From Linanthus parryae (lineage: Eukaryota > Streptophyta > Magnoliopsida > Ericales > Polemoniaceae): a stretch of DNA of 64,000 bases. Below the pieces are notes generated by a model. The model made no database searches. It had not been told where the DNA came from and saw only the letters and a program-made list of their open reading frames with translations. This document shows, in pieces, positions 1 through 9,716 of the stretch (position 1 is its first letter; each line of letters opens with the position of its first letter). The stretch is taken from assembly GCA_023055425.1 (NCBI GenBank), contig JALGPY010000014.1:808501-872500 (forward strand), given 5' to 3'. Both the position numbers and the translations under genes were made by a program.

Positions 1-306
1 AAATCCGGCCCCTCTCAAACTAACACAAAAACGTACCAAGTACAGTTAGAAGAACGATGTGCATTATGCACTCAATTGAATATGTTTCGCTGATGAATAA
101 TTTCCATGATTTTATGTGAAAACCAATTGCGGCACTATGTCAATGTCGATGACAAAATTAAATGTCGACAAAATGAGTTTATGGTCAACACACAAATTAT
201 GCATTTCGACAAAGAAAATCATGACACTAGTGTATAAAGTGAGAGGATATGGCATGGTGCAAGAATCCCTCTAAAAAAAAGGAAAAAAAACAAGAGGGCT
301 AGAAGC
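1..306. other. Intergenic, nothing recognised
   Basis: AT-rich non-coding sequence without a convincing ORF, RNA gene or terminal repeat. It ends with an A-rich patch next to the solo LTR that starts at 307. Confidence 0.5.
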
Positions 307-700
307 TGTTGGAGATTAAACTTTGGTTTAGCCCAATAAATAAAATGTCCAAGTTGTGTTCATTAGCTAGTAGTCCAATTAGTTGTAGCCCAATTGCATT
401 AGCAAGCCCAAATATGTAATTTGTCTAGATTCATTGTACCTTAGTAGGAGAATTCTAGAGATTTGTGTAGAATGTTGTAGAGAATTTCCTAGATATTTTG
501 GTGGAAGAAGTTTGTGGAAGGAATTATGCTAGGAATATTCCTTCCACATCCACCTATAAATAGCTTGTACCTTCTCCATTTTGTATCAAGCAAAAAATCA
601 ATTGAAGTTCTTCCACATATTGTCCAACTCTCTAAGTGTTTCATACTTCCCTCTTCCACCAAACACCAAATAGCCTACTAACCTCTTCCTAAAACCAACA
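307..700 (+). mobile_element. Solo LTR (394 bp) with 5-bp TSD
   Basis: The segment begins TGTTGGAG and ends CCAACA, the usual TG..CA ends of an LTR. It is flanked by the direct repeat GAAGC at 302-306 and 701-705. It resembles the LTR at 8324-8865 at both ends (shared start into 'TTTAGCCC', shared end 'CCTAAAACCAACA') and contains a TATA-like 'CTATAAATAG' near 555. No internal region is attached, so it is a solo LTR left by recombination between the two LTRs of a former element. The orientation follows the attached primer-binding site of the relative at 8866. Confidence 0.85.
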
Positions 701-1092
701 GAAGCATGCCCAAACTAGTCCTAAAACACAACTTTATGACATGCACATAGAGATTGACAATCTCATTTTCTAGAACCATTTAAAATTTTAAATTATATAA
801 GTGATGGAGAAGGGAGCACATGTTTTACTTCTGAGTAAGCACTTTAGCTAGCACCCTTGTTTGAATCGAGTTAAATTAACCGACATTCGGAATTGGTGAT
901 GCAATTAACGCTCCAATTGATGGTAGAAAGAATTTTAATGGCATGAAACTATAAAACGAGTTAAATTCACCGACATTCAGAACTGTTATCCGAGTTAAAA
1001 TCACCGACATTTCTTAAATCTTTATTCCTCTTAAACTAACACAGGCCCTCATTTATAGTGAATTTCCAATCCATGAAAGATCTCAGGGACGG

Positions 1093-1325
1093 ACATGGCC
1101 CTTGCGTTCCACACTCATTAGGGCAATGCGTAATGCATGATGGTATTGATTTTCGGTAACGTTGTGGCCAGACTCACTTATCATGATGTGTAACTATAAA
1201 TTGAGCACGGTGCAAGGTAATAGTGTGATATTGTATTTCCTTATAAATGAATCTGAGTAGCTTCGGGCTTGCAATATATTCTTAGATATTGGGAGAAACC
1301 AAATGGTGGATCTCATTACTGGGAT
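1093..1325. repeat. Dispersed repeat, partner at 18620-18845
   Basis: This segment is clearly similar in sequence and order to 18620-18845. Both carry 'TGCGTTCCACAC', 'AATGCATGA', 'GTATTGATTTTC', 'CATGATGTGTAACTATAAAT' and 'GAGCA.GGTGCAAG'. No coding frame is conserved. It is probably an old non-coding transposon fragment; I do not recognise the family. Confidence 0.7.
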
Positions 1326-1717
1326 GTTCAGATTTATCATTTGTTGTCTTATAGATAGTGAAAAATATAAGGCATAACTAGACAACCGGTAATATTGCAT
1401 ATATGTTAGGGTATGCGATTCACAGCCTCATATTGAGATGAGGGATCGCTCGGCTCCTTGTAAAATTAAAATGCGGTGTATTATGAAGGTTAGAGAGATG
1501 TTCATGCTAACAAGTCGAGGGTGGTGTGAACTTGGTCTAGTCGTGTATTCGGTCTACTTATTTGAAGCTATACTCCATATTATTTATTTCAATTTCATGA
1601 AAACACATAGTAACAGAGAATCGTATTGTGATTGATATTAGTAACTTCAACCTCTCGGTGTTAAGAGTTGGTAACCCAAAATCAAAACCAGGGAATAAGA
1701 TTTTAATACAAGAATAA

Positions 1718-2163
1718 GGGCTAGTTTGGGAATGCTGTGGCGGTGGTAGAAAGCTGCTGTGTGAAAACACAGTAGAAAGCTGTTGTGAGTTCTTGATAAA
1801 ATATTGTTTGGTAAATTTTACGTAAAAGCTGCTGTGAAATATTGATATAGTAATTTTGTGTTTGGTAAAATTGACTGTGAAGTTGCTGTGAGAGGATAAA
1901 ATGACAAAAATATATGACACGTGTCATTTTCGGAAAGATAACTATTGATATTTTAAAAAATTGTAAGGTCAAAATCGGTTATAGATAATTTAATCAAAAG
2001 CACTTTCTGGAAAAGCATCTCCCCCCTTGCTTCCTGAAAACTGCTGTGGGACAGCAGAAACGGCCCGGAAAAACAGAAATTTTATTTTTACCAAACACAC
2101 TAAAACTGCTTCTGCTGTCGGAAAGCAGCTGTGCTGGCAGCAGAAGCATTCCCAAACTCACCC
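1718..2163. mobile_element. Tourist/PIF-Harbinger-type MITE, copy 1 (446 bp)
   Basis: The ends form an inverted repeat: GGGCTAGTTTGGGAATGC on the left and its near complement GCATTCCCAAACTCACCC on the right. Both sides carry the 3-bp duplication TAA (1715-1717 and 2164-2166). A 3-bp TWA target site is characteristic of PIF/Harbinger-derived MITEs. A second copy with the same ends and TSD lies at 42653-43099. The many 'GCTGCTGTG'-type words make the interior partly self-complementary. It encodes nothing. Confidence 0.9.
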
Positions 2164-2408
2164 TAAAATGGTTTTTAAGCGTTTAAAGTGGGGAGGGAAT
2201 AACCGATTCAGTTACATGAATTGTTCTTCCCCAATTTGTATAAATGCATGAATTGGGCTTTTGCTCAACAATTAATTGAATGTCACCTACCTTCGTCTAT
2301 CTCTCTAGTATTTCCTTTTGCACGATTTCATTCCCCCATTTCTCTCTCATTACACGTAACCCACACTATTGCTAGGGTTTTGAAGCTTGAAGCTATTCAA
2401 ATCCTAAC

Positions 2409-2899
2409 TGTTGGGATTTAAGGGTGCCTTGAATGTACTTGGGCTTGGTGAGGAGTTGGCGACGAACAGGGGGAAGAAACGGACCAAACGAAGGATCTCG
2501 AGACGAAGAGGACCAGCTGCTGGCACAGGGTCTTCGTGCGAAGAGATTTGTCTTCGTGCGAAGAACTTCGTGGGAAAGTCTTCGTGCGAAGATAAATTGT
2601 CTTCGTGCGAAGGTCTTCGTGGGAAGACTTCGCTGGAGGCGGCCAGAGAGTTGTTTCCTTGTTCGTAGCTCGGTTTTTGGTATTTCTTTGGGCACAAGCT
2701 GTATTGTAGGCCTATGTAAAGATTATAGGTCGTGCATTACAATGTGTGAGTTGTATTCGTGAGTTTATCTCTAATAAAATGGGGTTTTCAGGTCGGGGAG
2801 GTAGCTAGTTCATCGCTAGTGAACCAAGTTACATCGTGTGTTCTTGTTTTCTTGTGTTTCATCAATTCATCGTTCTCTAAGCTCTGCCCGGATCATACA
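2409..2899 (+). repeat. 5' LTR of the 2.3-kb Copia-derived element
   Basis: It begins TGTTGGGA and ends in CA at 2898-2899. Between about 2535 and 2640 it carries several copies of the palindrome CTTCGTGCGAAG, partly decayed in the 3' LTR. The 3' part ('GTAGCTAGTTCATCGCTAGTGAACCA') is shared with the 3' LTR and, more loosely, with the LTRs at 19592-22021. Confidence 0.85.
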
Positions 2900-3047
2900 A
2901 TCTGGTATCATAGCTTAGGTTGCGGTGTTCCAAGATCAAGGTAGAGCATAGGGCTAGGTTTTCACAATCCGTGAGCTACGGTTTTGTGATCAAGGTGGAG
3001 CACGCATTCGGGGGTTACGGATATCGAAAAGGAGCTGCAGAGAAGAT

Positions 3048-3796
3048 GACCAGAGGGATGACCAATATCGACAAGTTCACGGGTCAGCTTATGGCATATC
3101 AAGGTACGTGCTTTGTTGAAGCAGCAAGGCCTGTGGTTACCATTGGTTGAAGACAAGGAAGGGGCTTCTACAACCACCAAGGAGTACAAGACGATTGGAG
3201 GAAAGAGCACACTCAACGATCATGTCATGTTTCGCGGACGACGTGATCACGGAGGTTGCGGATCAAGAGACGGCTGAAGGACTATGGAACAAGTTGGATA
3301 ACCTCTACAAGAAGAACTCTCTCACCAACAAGTTGATGTTGAAGCAACAACTCTTTGGTCTACGCATGGGGGAAGGTACGGATCTAAGAAATCACTTGGA
3401 TCGTCTTAATACTATTTTGCTTGAGTTGCGAAACAGTAATGAGAAGATAAGTGATGAAGATGCCGCACTGATTTTGTTGGTGTCTCTACCACCGTCTTAT
3501 GAGGGGTTCGTGCAGAGTGCTTGTGTTGGCAAGGAGACTCTCACGTTGGAGGAGGTAAGATCGTCTCTACACACAAGGGAGATGCGGCAGAGGGCCGTGG
3601 TGGTACAGACGGGTACGGGACGGGTGCATTCGTGGCATCCAATGGGGGTTATGGCAAATGGAGGAACAAGGGTTCTAATTCGCCAAACGACGTTTGTGCA
3701 TTGTGTAAAGAGAATGGTCATTGGAAGAGGGAGTGTCCAAAGGGGAAGGCGTTTGCAGACTTGGTTGCAGACGCAAAGGAGGACTTCGTGCTCTAG
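3048..3796 (+). pseudogene. Copia gag remnant (UBN2 and CCHC zinc knuckle)
   Basis: The beginning (MTRGMTNIDKFTGQ) matches the start of plant Copia Gag. One frame from 3147 encodes a UBN2-type Gag core: 'AEGLWNKLDNLY', then 'LFGLRMGEGTDL..HLDRLN', then 'LLVSLPPSYEGF'. Another frame (from about 3521) encodes 'CALCKENGHWKRECP', a CX2CX4HX4C zinc knuckle that binds RNA in Gag. The switch of frame between core and knuckle, and an early break near 3150, show at least two disabling indels. The normal continuation into protease is missing. It cannot make a working nucleocapsid. Confidence 0.8.
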
Positions 3797-4190
3797 GCCC
3801 CGTTGGGGGGGCAAGGGGGAATTCGTGCTCTTGACGAGGAGGCTAAGGATGGAATAGGGGAGTCTCTGACGAGATACATGGAACATGATGGGGACACGTG
3901 CCGGGGGTTTGTTGTAGGGACTCGGTGGGATTCGGAACAATAAACAAAATTGTTGTAGGAACTCGGTCGGAGTTGGAACAACAAGAGGAGAATTCGATTG
4001 CAGGAACTCGGTCGTAGTTGGAGCATAGATAGGGTTCGATTGAAGGAACTAGACGGGGGTTGGAGCATCGCTGGGGGCACACGTTGTAGGGTCTCGGCGA
4101 AGATGGAACAACTTGTGGTTTTGGGGCTATAGGAGAGAACCGGCTAATTCAAGTGCAAGCATACGATAGGATTCAAGGAAAGGTGGAGAT

Positions 4191-4665
4191 TATCGGGAAT
4201 CAAGGGTGCCTTGAATGTACTTGGGCTTGGTGAGGAGTTGGCGACAAACAGGGGGAACAAACGGACCAAACGAAGGAGCTTGATACGAAGAGAACAAGCT
4301 GCTAGCACAGGGTCTTCGTGCGAAGAGATTTGTCTTCGTGCAAAGACCTTCGTGTGAAGACAAATTGTCTTCGTGTGAAGGTCTTCGTAGGAAGACTTCG
4401 CTGGAGGTGGCCAGAGAGTTGTTTCCTTGTTTGTAGCTCGGTTTTTGGTATTTCTTTGGGCACAAGCTGTATTGTATGCCTATATAAAGGCTATAGGTCA
4501 TGCATTACAATGTGGTGTTGTATTCGTGGTTTTCTCTCTAATAAAATAGGGTTTTTCGGTTCGTGGAGGTAGCTAGTTCATCGCTAGTGAACCACGTTAC
4601 ATCGTGTGTGCTTGTGTTCTTGTGTTTCATCAATTCATCATTCTCTAAGCTCCCGGATCATAACA
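4191..4665 (+). repeat. 3' LTR of the 2.3-kb Copia-derived element
   Basis: It aligns with 2409-2899 from 'AAGGGTGCCTTGAATG' to 'CCGGATCATA.CA'. Its first bases have changed from TGTTGGGA to a TATCGGGA form. A purine tract, AAGGAAAGGTGGAGA, lies directly upstream. Confidence 0.85.
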
Positions 4666-4755
4666 CTAACATATGATCATCATCGTGTTGATAAAACAGG
4701 CATAAAGAGATCAGATGACGAAGAAGAAGAAGAAAATAGATATAAAAGAGCAGAA

Positions 4756-6244
4756 TGTTGGAAATATGCTCTAGAGGCAATCTATTTCTTGTGACATTAA
4801 TGGATTTACGATTCATTATGTTATCGATATAGAGATATGTTAAAATGAATGAAGTTCTTTGAATATAAATGTTATATTCTTAAATATCCCTAGTCGTTAT
4901 ATTGATAAACAGGACAATGACCTAAGTATGGGGTTGGGTTGATATGGAGATATCACGATCCAACACATGGGTATGCATTAGGGGTAATTACTAACTGGAT
5001 TGACCCATCTCCGAGAAGGCTACATACAAGTTATGCAACGTCACAAGCGCTTCTCGCGGTGACAACAGTATTGTCATCCTTAGACTTGAAGTCACTGGAT
5101 CATCTAGTTGTGGAATATTGTGTCTTGGTAGCGTCAAACGCTATACCGTGACTGGATAGCCATAAAGGCGCGTATCGGACCCAATATGAAGCAAGCTTAG
5201 AGATCGTAGTGATGTAGATAGAGTTTGTCCCTCCCACATAACGGGAGCAAATATTCGCGGTCACTCGAGGGATAGTGCTTATGGAATGTCTGGCCAGACT
5301 CAAATAAATCAATATGGGATATTGATGTTATCTGCATGGATAAGGCTATTCCTAGGATCGAGAAACTATGGATTGGATATACGAGTGTGATTTGTATGTC
5401 TCGTGCCCAATCCGAATATAGAGACAAAGGGATGAGACAATACTTGCACAAGGTATGTCGGATGACTATTTCCATTAGTTGGGTAGCATGGATGTCTTAC
5501 TAGAGTCTGCTCCATGTTAGTAAATAGTTACTCCCAACTAAATAGAAATTTATGGGATCACACGCCATATGGATTGAACTAGACTTGGGAATTAATTAAT
5601 ATGATTAATTAATTAGGATGATCAAAACTCAACCACTTGCAAACTTAGTAGGACTAATTTGCAAGGTGGACTGATCCATGTATAGACATGATTAGAATTT
5701 TTCAAGGTGGACTAATTCATGTAGAGACATGATTAGGACTAGTTTGCAAAGGGGACTAATCCTTACATGAGTAGGATTATGAGAGGGGTTCTTTATGTAG
5801 AAGGACAAGGAGTTGTTGGACTATATAAATAACACTCCTAGCTTATTTTCTCCACACATCTACATACTTAGAGTAGGAGAGAATAAAGCAAGGAGAAAGA
5901 GCAAAAAAAGGAGGTCGAACCCCCCTTTTGCCGCCCCCTCTACCCGTCGGCCACCAAGAAGGCCCGAAGCTCCTTCTTTGGTGTTTCGTTGCGTGATTTC
6001 TTCTTCCTCTTCCATCGTTCCTAGCTAGCACATGGAGTTGGAGGATCTATATCTCAATCTTAGGCGTGGATCAACCGTAGAGACGTGACACTATTCGCGT
6101 TTGAAGTCATCACAGGAAATCTACAAGGTGACTATTACGAATCCCTTACTACCGTTATGAATTCTCTTCCTGTGATCCGTGGAGGGTCTTGTGCGGATAT
6201 TTTATTGTTTAATTCCGCTGCGTAATCCGGTACAAAACCCTACA
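4756..6244 (+). mobile_element. Large Copia solo LTR (about 1.49 kb)
   Basis: It starts TGTTGGAAATATGCTCTAGA, a start I recognise from long plant Copia LTRs of the Angela/BARE type, and ends near 'CCGCTGCGTAATCC...CCTACA'. The flanks are CAGAA (4751-4755) and CAGGA (6245-6249), a 5-bp TSD with one mismatch. No internal domains follow. Around 5660-5735 a roughly 33-bp word ('CAAGGTGGACT.AT.CATGTA') is repeated twice. Short ORFs inside are chance frames. Confidence 0.75.
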
Positions 6245-6416
6245 CAGGAAAGAACGAATTATTCCGGAAATTGTCTGGGATAAAAATCTTGTTTTAGAAA
6301 CAAAATTTTGGCAGAGAAAAAGAACGAAAAATTTAGGAGTGCCACCCAGAAAAGAGCAAGAGCTCTCTCTTTGCTGCTGTTGCTGCTGATATTTATGGCT
6401 TGTGGGTTATCATTTG

Positions 6417-6420
<4 letters not shown>

Positions 6421-6449
<29 letters not shown>

Positions 6450-6530
6450 CTTCTTCTTCTTCTTCTTCTTCTTCTTCTTCTTCTTCTTCTTCTTCTTCTT
6501 CTTCTTCTTCTTCTTCTTCTTCTTCTTCTT
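6421..6530. repeat. (TTC)n microsatellite, about 37 units
   Basis: An uninterrupted TTC run (GAA on the other strand) of about 110 bp. The long poly-Ser and poly-Glu frames across it come from the repeat itself. Confidence 0.98.
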
Positions 6531-7869
6531 TTTGGCTTTCGATTTCTTCCGTTGTTGCCATCATAGGTTTTGATTTTGTCCATGAATGTTGTGTTTGATC
6601 CATGAATATATATATAATATATATAATATATGTTATATATATACTAGTTTTTCGATCTCGTGTTAGACGTTGACTTTGAGCTAATCATATTCGATCCGAC
6701 TTTGGTATTGATCCGCCAGATATGTGTAACATCGGGGTTAGTTATACTACTATTATTGAATCTAAATATGGCGAAGAGAAAGATTGCGACACTGCAAACA
6801 AGCCAGGCAGATCAAATATTCAAACAATTTATAAATGAGTTGGGATTCGGGTTTCAAGTAACTTAGGTCCAGCGGTCAAATCGGCCAGGAAAGCTGAGGC
6901 ATTAGCTCATCTTCTTGGTCTCTGGCTTGCCAAAGGGGCCACGAGCAGGTTATTGTGGAAACATATGCACAGGTGGTGGTTCGTGGTTGAGAGAGTAGGA
7001 AGATGGGAATGTGAAGTTGGAGAAGATGTGTCTGAATCCGTTTTAATCCTAGAAGACGGCAGTGTGTTCGTAAGACCATCCACAGCAGTGGGGGAGATGG
7101 AGCTCGGGGGCGTGATCAGGAGCTACAGTGGAAGGGCTTGGAGGCGAGCTCTTGGCTAATCGGAGCTCGGAGGGCTTGGAGGCGAGCTGGGAGGAGACTG
7201 CAGGCGAGCTCGAGCTCGGTGGGGCAGCGAAAAAAACATGGGAAGGGTTTCCAATTGTTTGCTAGTGTTTTATTTTTCACAGTAGTGGTGGGTGGGGTAT
7301 TAATTTATGTAAACTACATTTTGGCCCCCTCTGTAAATAAATATATTTGTATTTATCATAGTTGTAAATTTCGTTCCGTTCCGGTCCGGAACGGCCAGAA
7401 CGGTCTCGTTTTAAGATAAAACAGAAAGGGAACCATACTGATCCGTACCAACCTCAAATCCGGTTCGATCTGGTCGGATCCGGGCTGATCCGACTAAAAC
7501 TCTACCGGATCCGGGTCACACTTAAAAATTAAAGGGCACTGGTAGGAATTGAACTGAAGACCACTACCTTGACAAGCAAATGCCTTTCCACTGGGCCAAA
7601 CTTGATCTTATTACTTCATATGAATTTTTATATATTTTTCATTATCTTAGCTTAGTTAATATAATTAATCCTAATTAAAATTCTTTTATTAGATTAAGTC
7701 AAATTTATTCTAGTACTTAAAATTTGTACTTAAGTGACATTAAATATAAACACAACTAATGGATATAACTAAATAGGTGTTTGTGTGTTCTTTTATCGAA
7801 TATAAATTTAGTATAATAAATTCTTTGTTTGGAACAATTTTTCTTACATAAAGATAGAACGAGAGGCGG
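6531..7869. other. Non-coding, AT-rich, with small repeats
   Basis: It contains an AT-rich dinucleotide patch (about 6606-6645) and a short imperfect repeat of 'GAAGGGCTTGGAGGCGAGCT' type near 7131-7195. A run of 'CCGGTCCGGAACGG' and 'GATCCGG' words (7380-7515) resembles hAT-type MITE interiors seen elsewhere here. A tRNA-like segment follows at 7534-7600. No gene is supported. Confidence 0.5.
7534..7600 (-). repeat. tRNA-like segment (probable SINE or tRNA relic)
   Basis: On the minus strand 'TGGCCCAGTGG' resembles a Pol III box A, and 'AGTTCAATTCC' resembles box B (GGTTCAATTCC). I cannot fold a proper cloverleaf with paired acceptor ends, so it is not called as a tRNA gene. Confidence 0.4.
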
Positions 7870-8323
7870 CATTACATATTCAAGATGAAGAAGTACATCA
7901 AGACGATGTAGGACACATAGTGAAGGAGGTCCAAGAAGATAGTCAACAAGAAGTGCAACAAGATTTCAAGACATTCCATGAGTCGCATGATGATGAAGTG
8001 AGAAGTCACTCTTTTCAATTTGAATTCGAGAATTCTACATTTGACAGCGGATGGGTAAGCATAGAGAATTTCTTCGATGCAAGGGAGAAGGTATATAAGA
8101 AGATTAAATGTCCAATCATGAAAACAAGAGATGACACTCGATTGAGGAGATCTTTCAAGAAAAACGTAAAACAACAAAAGAGCATCTCTAAGAAGATGAC
8201 TGGCAAGATTCTCACGTCTATGGAGATAGCTTTGATGATCGACACTATTGATGGTGATGGAGCTCACACGAAGATCAAATTTACCCCTTCAAGCTAAAAT
8301 GCTAAATCAAGTTTAAGAGGGAG
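7870..8323 (+). pseudogene. 3' internal remnant of an LTR element, unrecognised ORF
   Basis: An open frame of about 125 codons (7920-8297) encodes an acidic/basic hydrophilic protein with no family I recognise. It lies directly before a polypurine tract (GTTTAAGAGGGAG, 8311-8323) and the LTR at 8324. The position therefore suggests the tail of a retroelement internal region rather than a host gene. The upstream part of that element is missing. Confidence 0.5.
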
Positions 8324-8865
8324 TGTTGGAGGCTAAACTTGATTTAGCCCAAATATATTTGAAGTTAGAGATTATTGAGTTGAGAGGCCCACTAGTTATT
8401 ATGGTACTTTACTTAGTGGATCTAGTAGAAATAATCTTGTAGTATGATAGAATAGTCTAGAATCATGGTGTAGAGTGTATTATTAGAATTGTCCTACAAA
8501 ATATCTAAGATGTTTCTAGGTGGATAGATCTCTAGATGATGTAATCTAGAATCCTCCAAGACTCCCAATAAATAGGGACTTGTACTCTACCATTGTGTAA
8601 GTGTCCAAGTAAGCCTTATATAAGTGTCTAAGTGAGTCTTCTATTAAGTCTCTAAAGAGTCCTAGCAAGTGTCCTATGAAGTCTTCTATTAAGACTTATA
8701 TGTAATGTACTAGAGTATATCTAGTTGTTGTCCTCCACCAATTTGTATCAAGCAAATCAATTGAAGTTTCTTCCACTTGTGTTTCCATTCTCTCCCTAAC
8801 ATTTCCATGACTTCCCTCTTCCTCAAAACAAATAGCCTACTAATCTCTTCTTCCTAAAACCAACA
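8324..8865 (+). mobile_element. LTR (542 bp) with polypurine tract before and primer site after
   Basis: It begins TGTTGGAGG and ends CCAACA. A polypurine tract precedes it, as for a 3' LTR, and 'AAGTGGTATCAGAGC', the initiator tRNA-Met-type primer-binding site, follows it, as for a 5' LTR. It is the same family as the solo LTR at 307-700, but longer, with extra 'AAGTGTC'-type repeats near 8600-8700. This is the arrangement expected of a middle LTR left after unequal recombination in a tandem element. Confidence 0.75.
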
Positions 8866-8920
8866 AAGTGGTATCAGAGCTTCCCACATCCAACAAAGTG
8901 GTATCAGAGCTTCCCTCGTC
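8861..8920 (+). repeat. Tandem duplicate of LTR end plus primer-binding site (2 x 30 bp)
   Basis: The unit 'CAACAAAGTGGTATCAGAGC' plus 'TTCCC....TC' occurs twice in a row, spanning the LTR terminus and the TGGTATCAGAGC primer-binding site. A third partial 'CAACAA' follows. Confidence 0.85.
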
Positions 8921-9220
8921 CAACAATTATGGTAGAATTGTAAATATTAAGAAGATTGATAGTGGGATAAAGTGGGGACCGGTGGGCTTGGGGGAGCTCA
9001 CGACTGTGGATGGTCTAATTAAAAGCTTCCAGGAAATTTCGTTAAGATATCTCCTTGCAAAGACTAGGCTTCCTTGGCCCAACCTCAATATTTGGATTCT
9101 CTCAGAGCCCTATTGGGCTAGGTGGGCTTAATGCTAATGATGTAGTAGTAGGTTTATCAGAACCCACGTTTATTTAAGTTCTACAGAGATAATTTTCCTT
9201 AACAAATAATTCTAAACATA

Positions 9221-9401
9221 AGGTGAGTTTGGTTTGACTTATTTACAACTTAAGTTGAGTTATTAGTTTTTATGTTAAAAAAGTCATACGACAAAAAAAA
9301 AAAGGTTAAGTATGTTTAGTAAACAAGATATTTAAGTCCAAAAGTTCGAAAAAGACTTCAAAAACTCAACTTTTCTAGACTCCATTTTAACACTATGACT
9401 T
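9221..9401. mobile_element. Left half of a MITE interrupted by the LINE
   Basis: The sequence 'GGTGAGTTTGGTTTGACTT' to 'TTAACACTATGACTT' resumes at 17019-17085. The closest uninterrupted relative is 23710-23852, which reads through 'CTAACACTATAGACTT' without a break. Confidence 0.75.
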
Positions 9402-9716
9402 TTTTTTTAAACAAGAAGAGAACTTCATTGAAATAGATTCCAAAACACAAAACGAACAAAACCTAAACAACCAAAAGAGTCCCATCCAAAGAACAACCCA
9501 AGGGGCAGAACAAGCCTTGACAAACAAGGCAAACCAAAAAACAAAGCAAAAAAAATCCTAACCAAGTTCATATTACATAGATTAACATTAAAACAACATA
9601 AACTAGGTAGAAGAACCTCCATGTCCATCATCGTCCTTCTCCACTTTCTTGGCCATGCATCCTGCTTCATCCTCAACTTGTCCTTCATCTGGTAAAGTAA
9701 TTGATAAACACACTTG

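Larger units (their letters stand above)
2409..4665 (+). mobile_element. Copia-derived LTR element, gag-only, with TSD
   Basis: Two similar LTRs (2409-2899 and 4191-4665) face the same way and bound about 1.3 kb of internal DNA. The direct repeat CTAAC flanks the whole unit (2404-2408 and 4666-4670). A TGGTATCA primer-binding-type site follows the left LTR at about 2903, and a purine tract (near 4176-4189) precedes the right LTR. The interior keeps only a broken Copia gag; protease, integrase, reverse transcriptase and RNase H are absent. The LTRs differ by substitutions and short indels, so the insertion is old. A relative is at 19592-22021. Confidence 0.88.

Noticed and set aside
6259..6603. 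Poly-Glu and poly-Ser proteins across the TTC repeat
   Set aside because: Open frames created by the triplet repeat; no conserved flanking domain.
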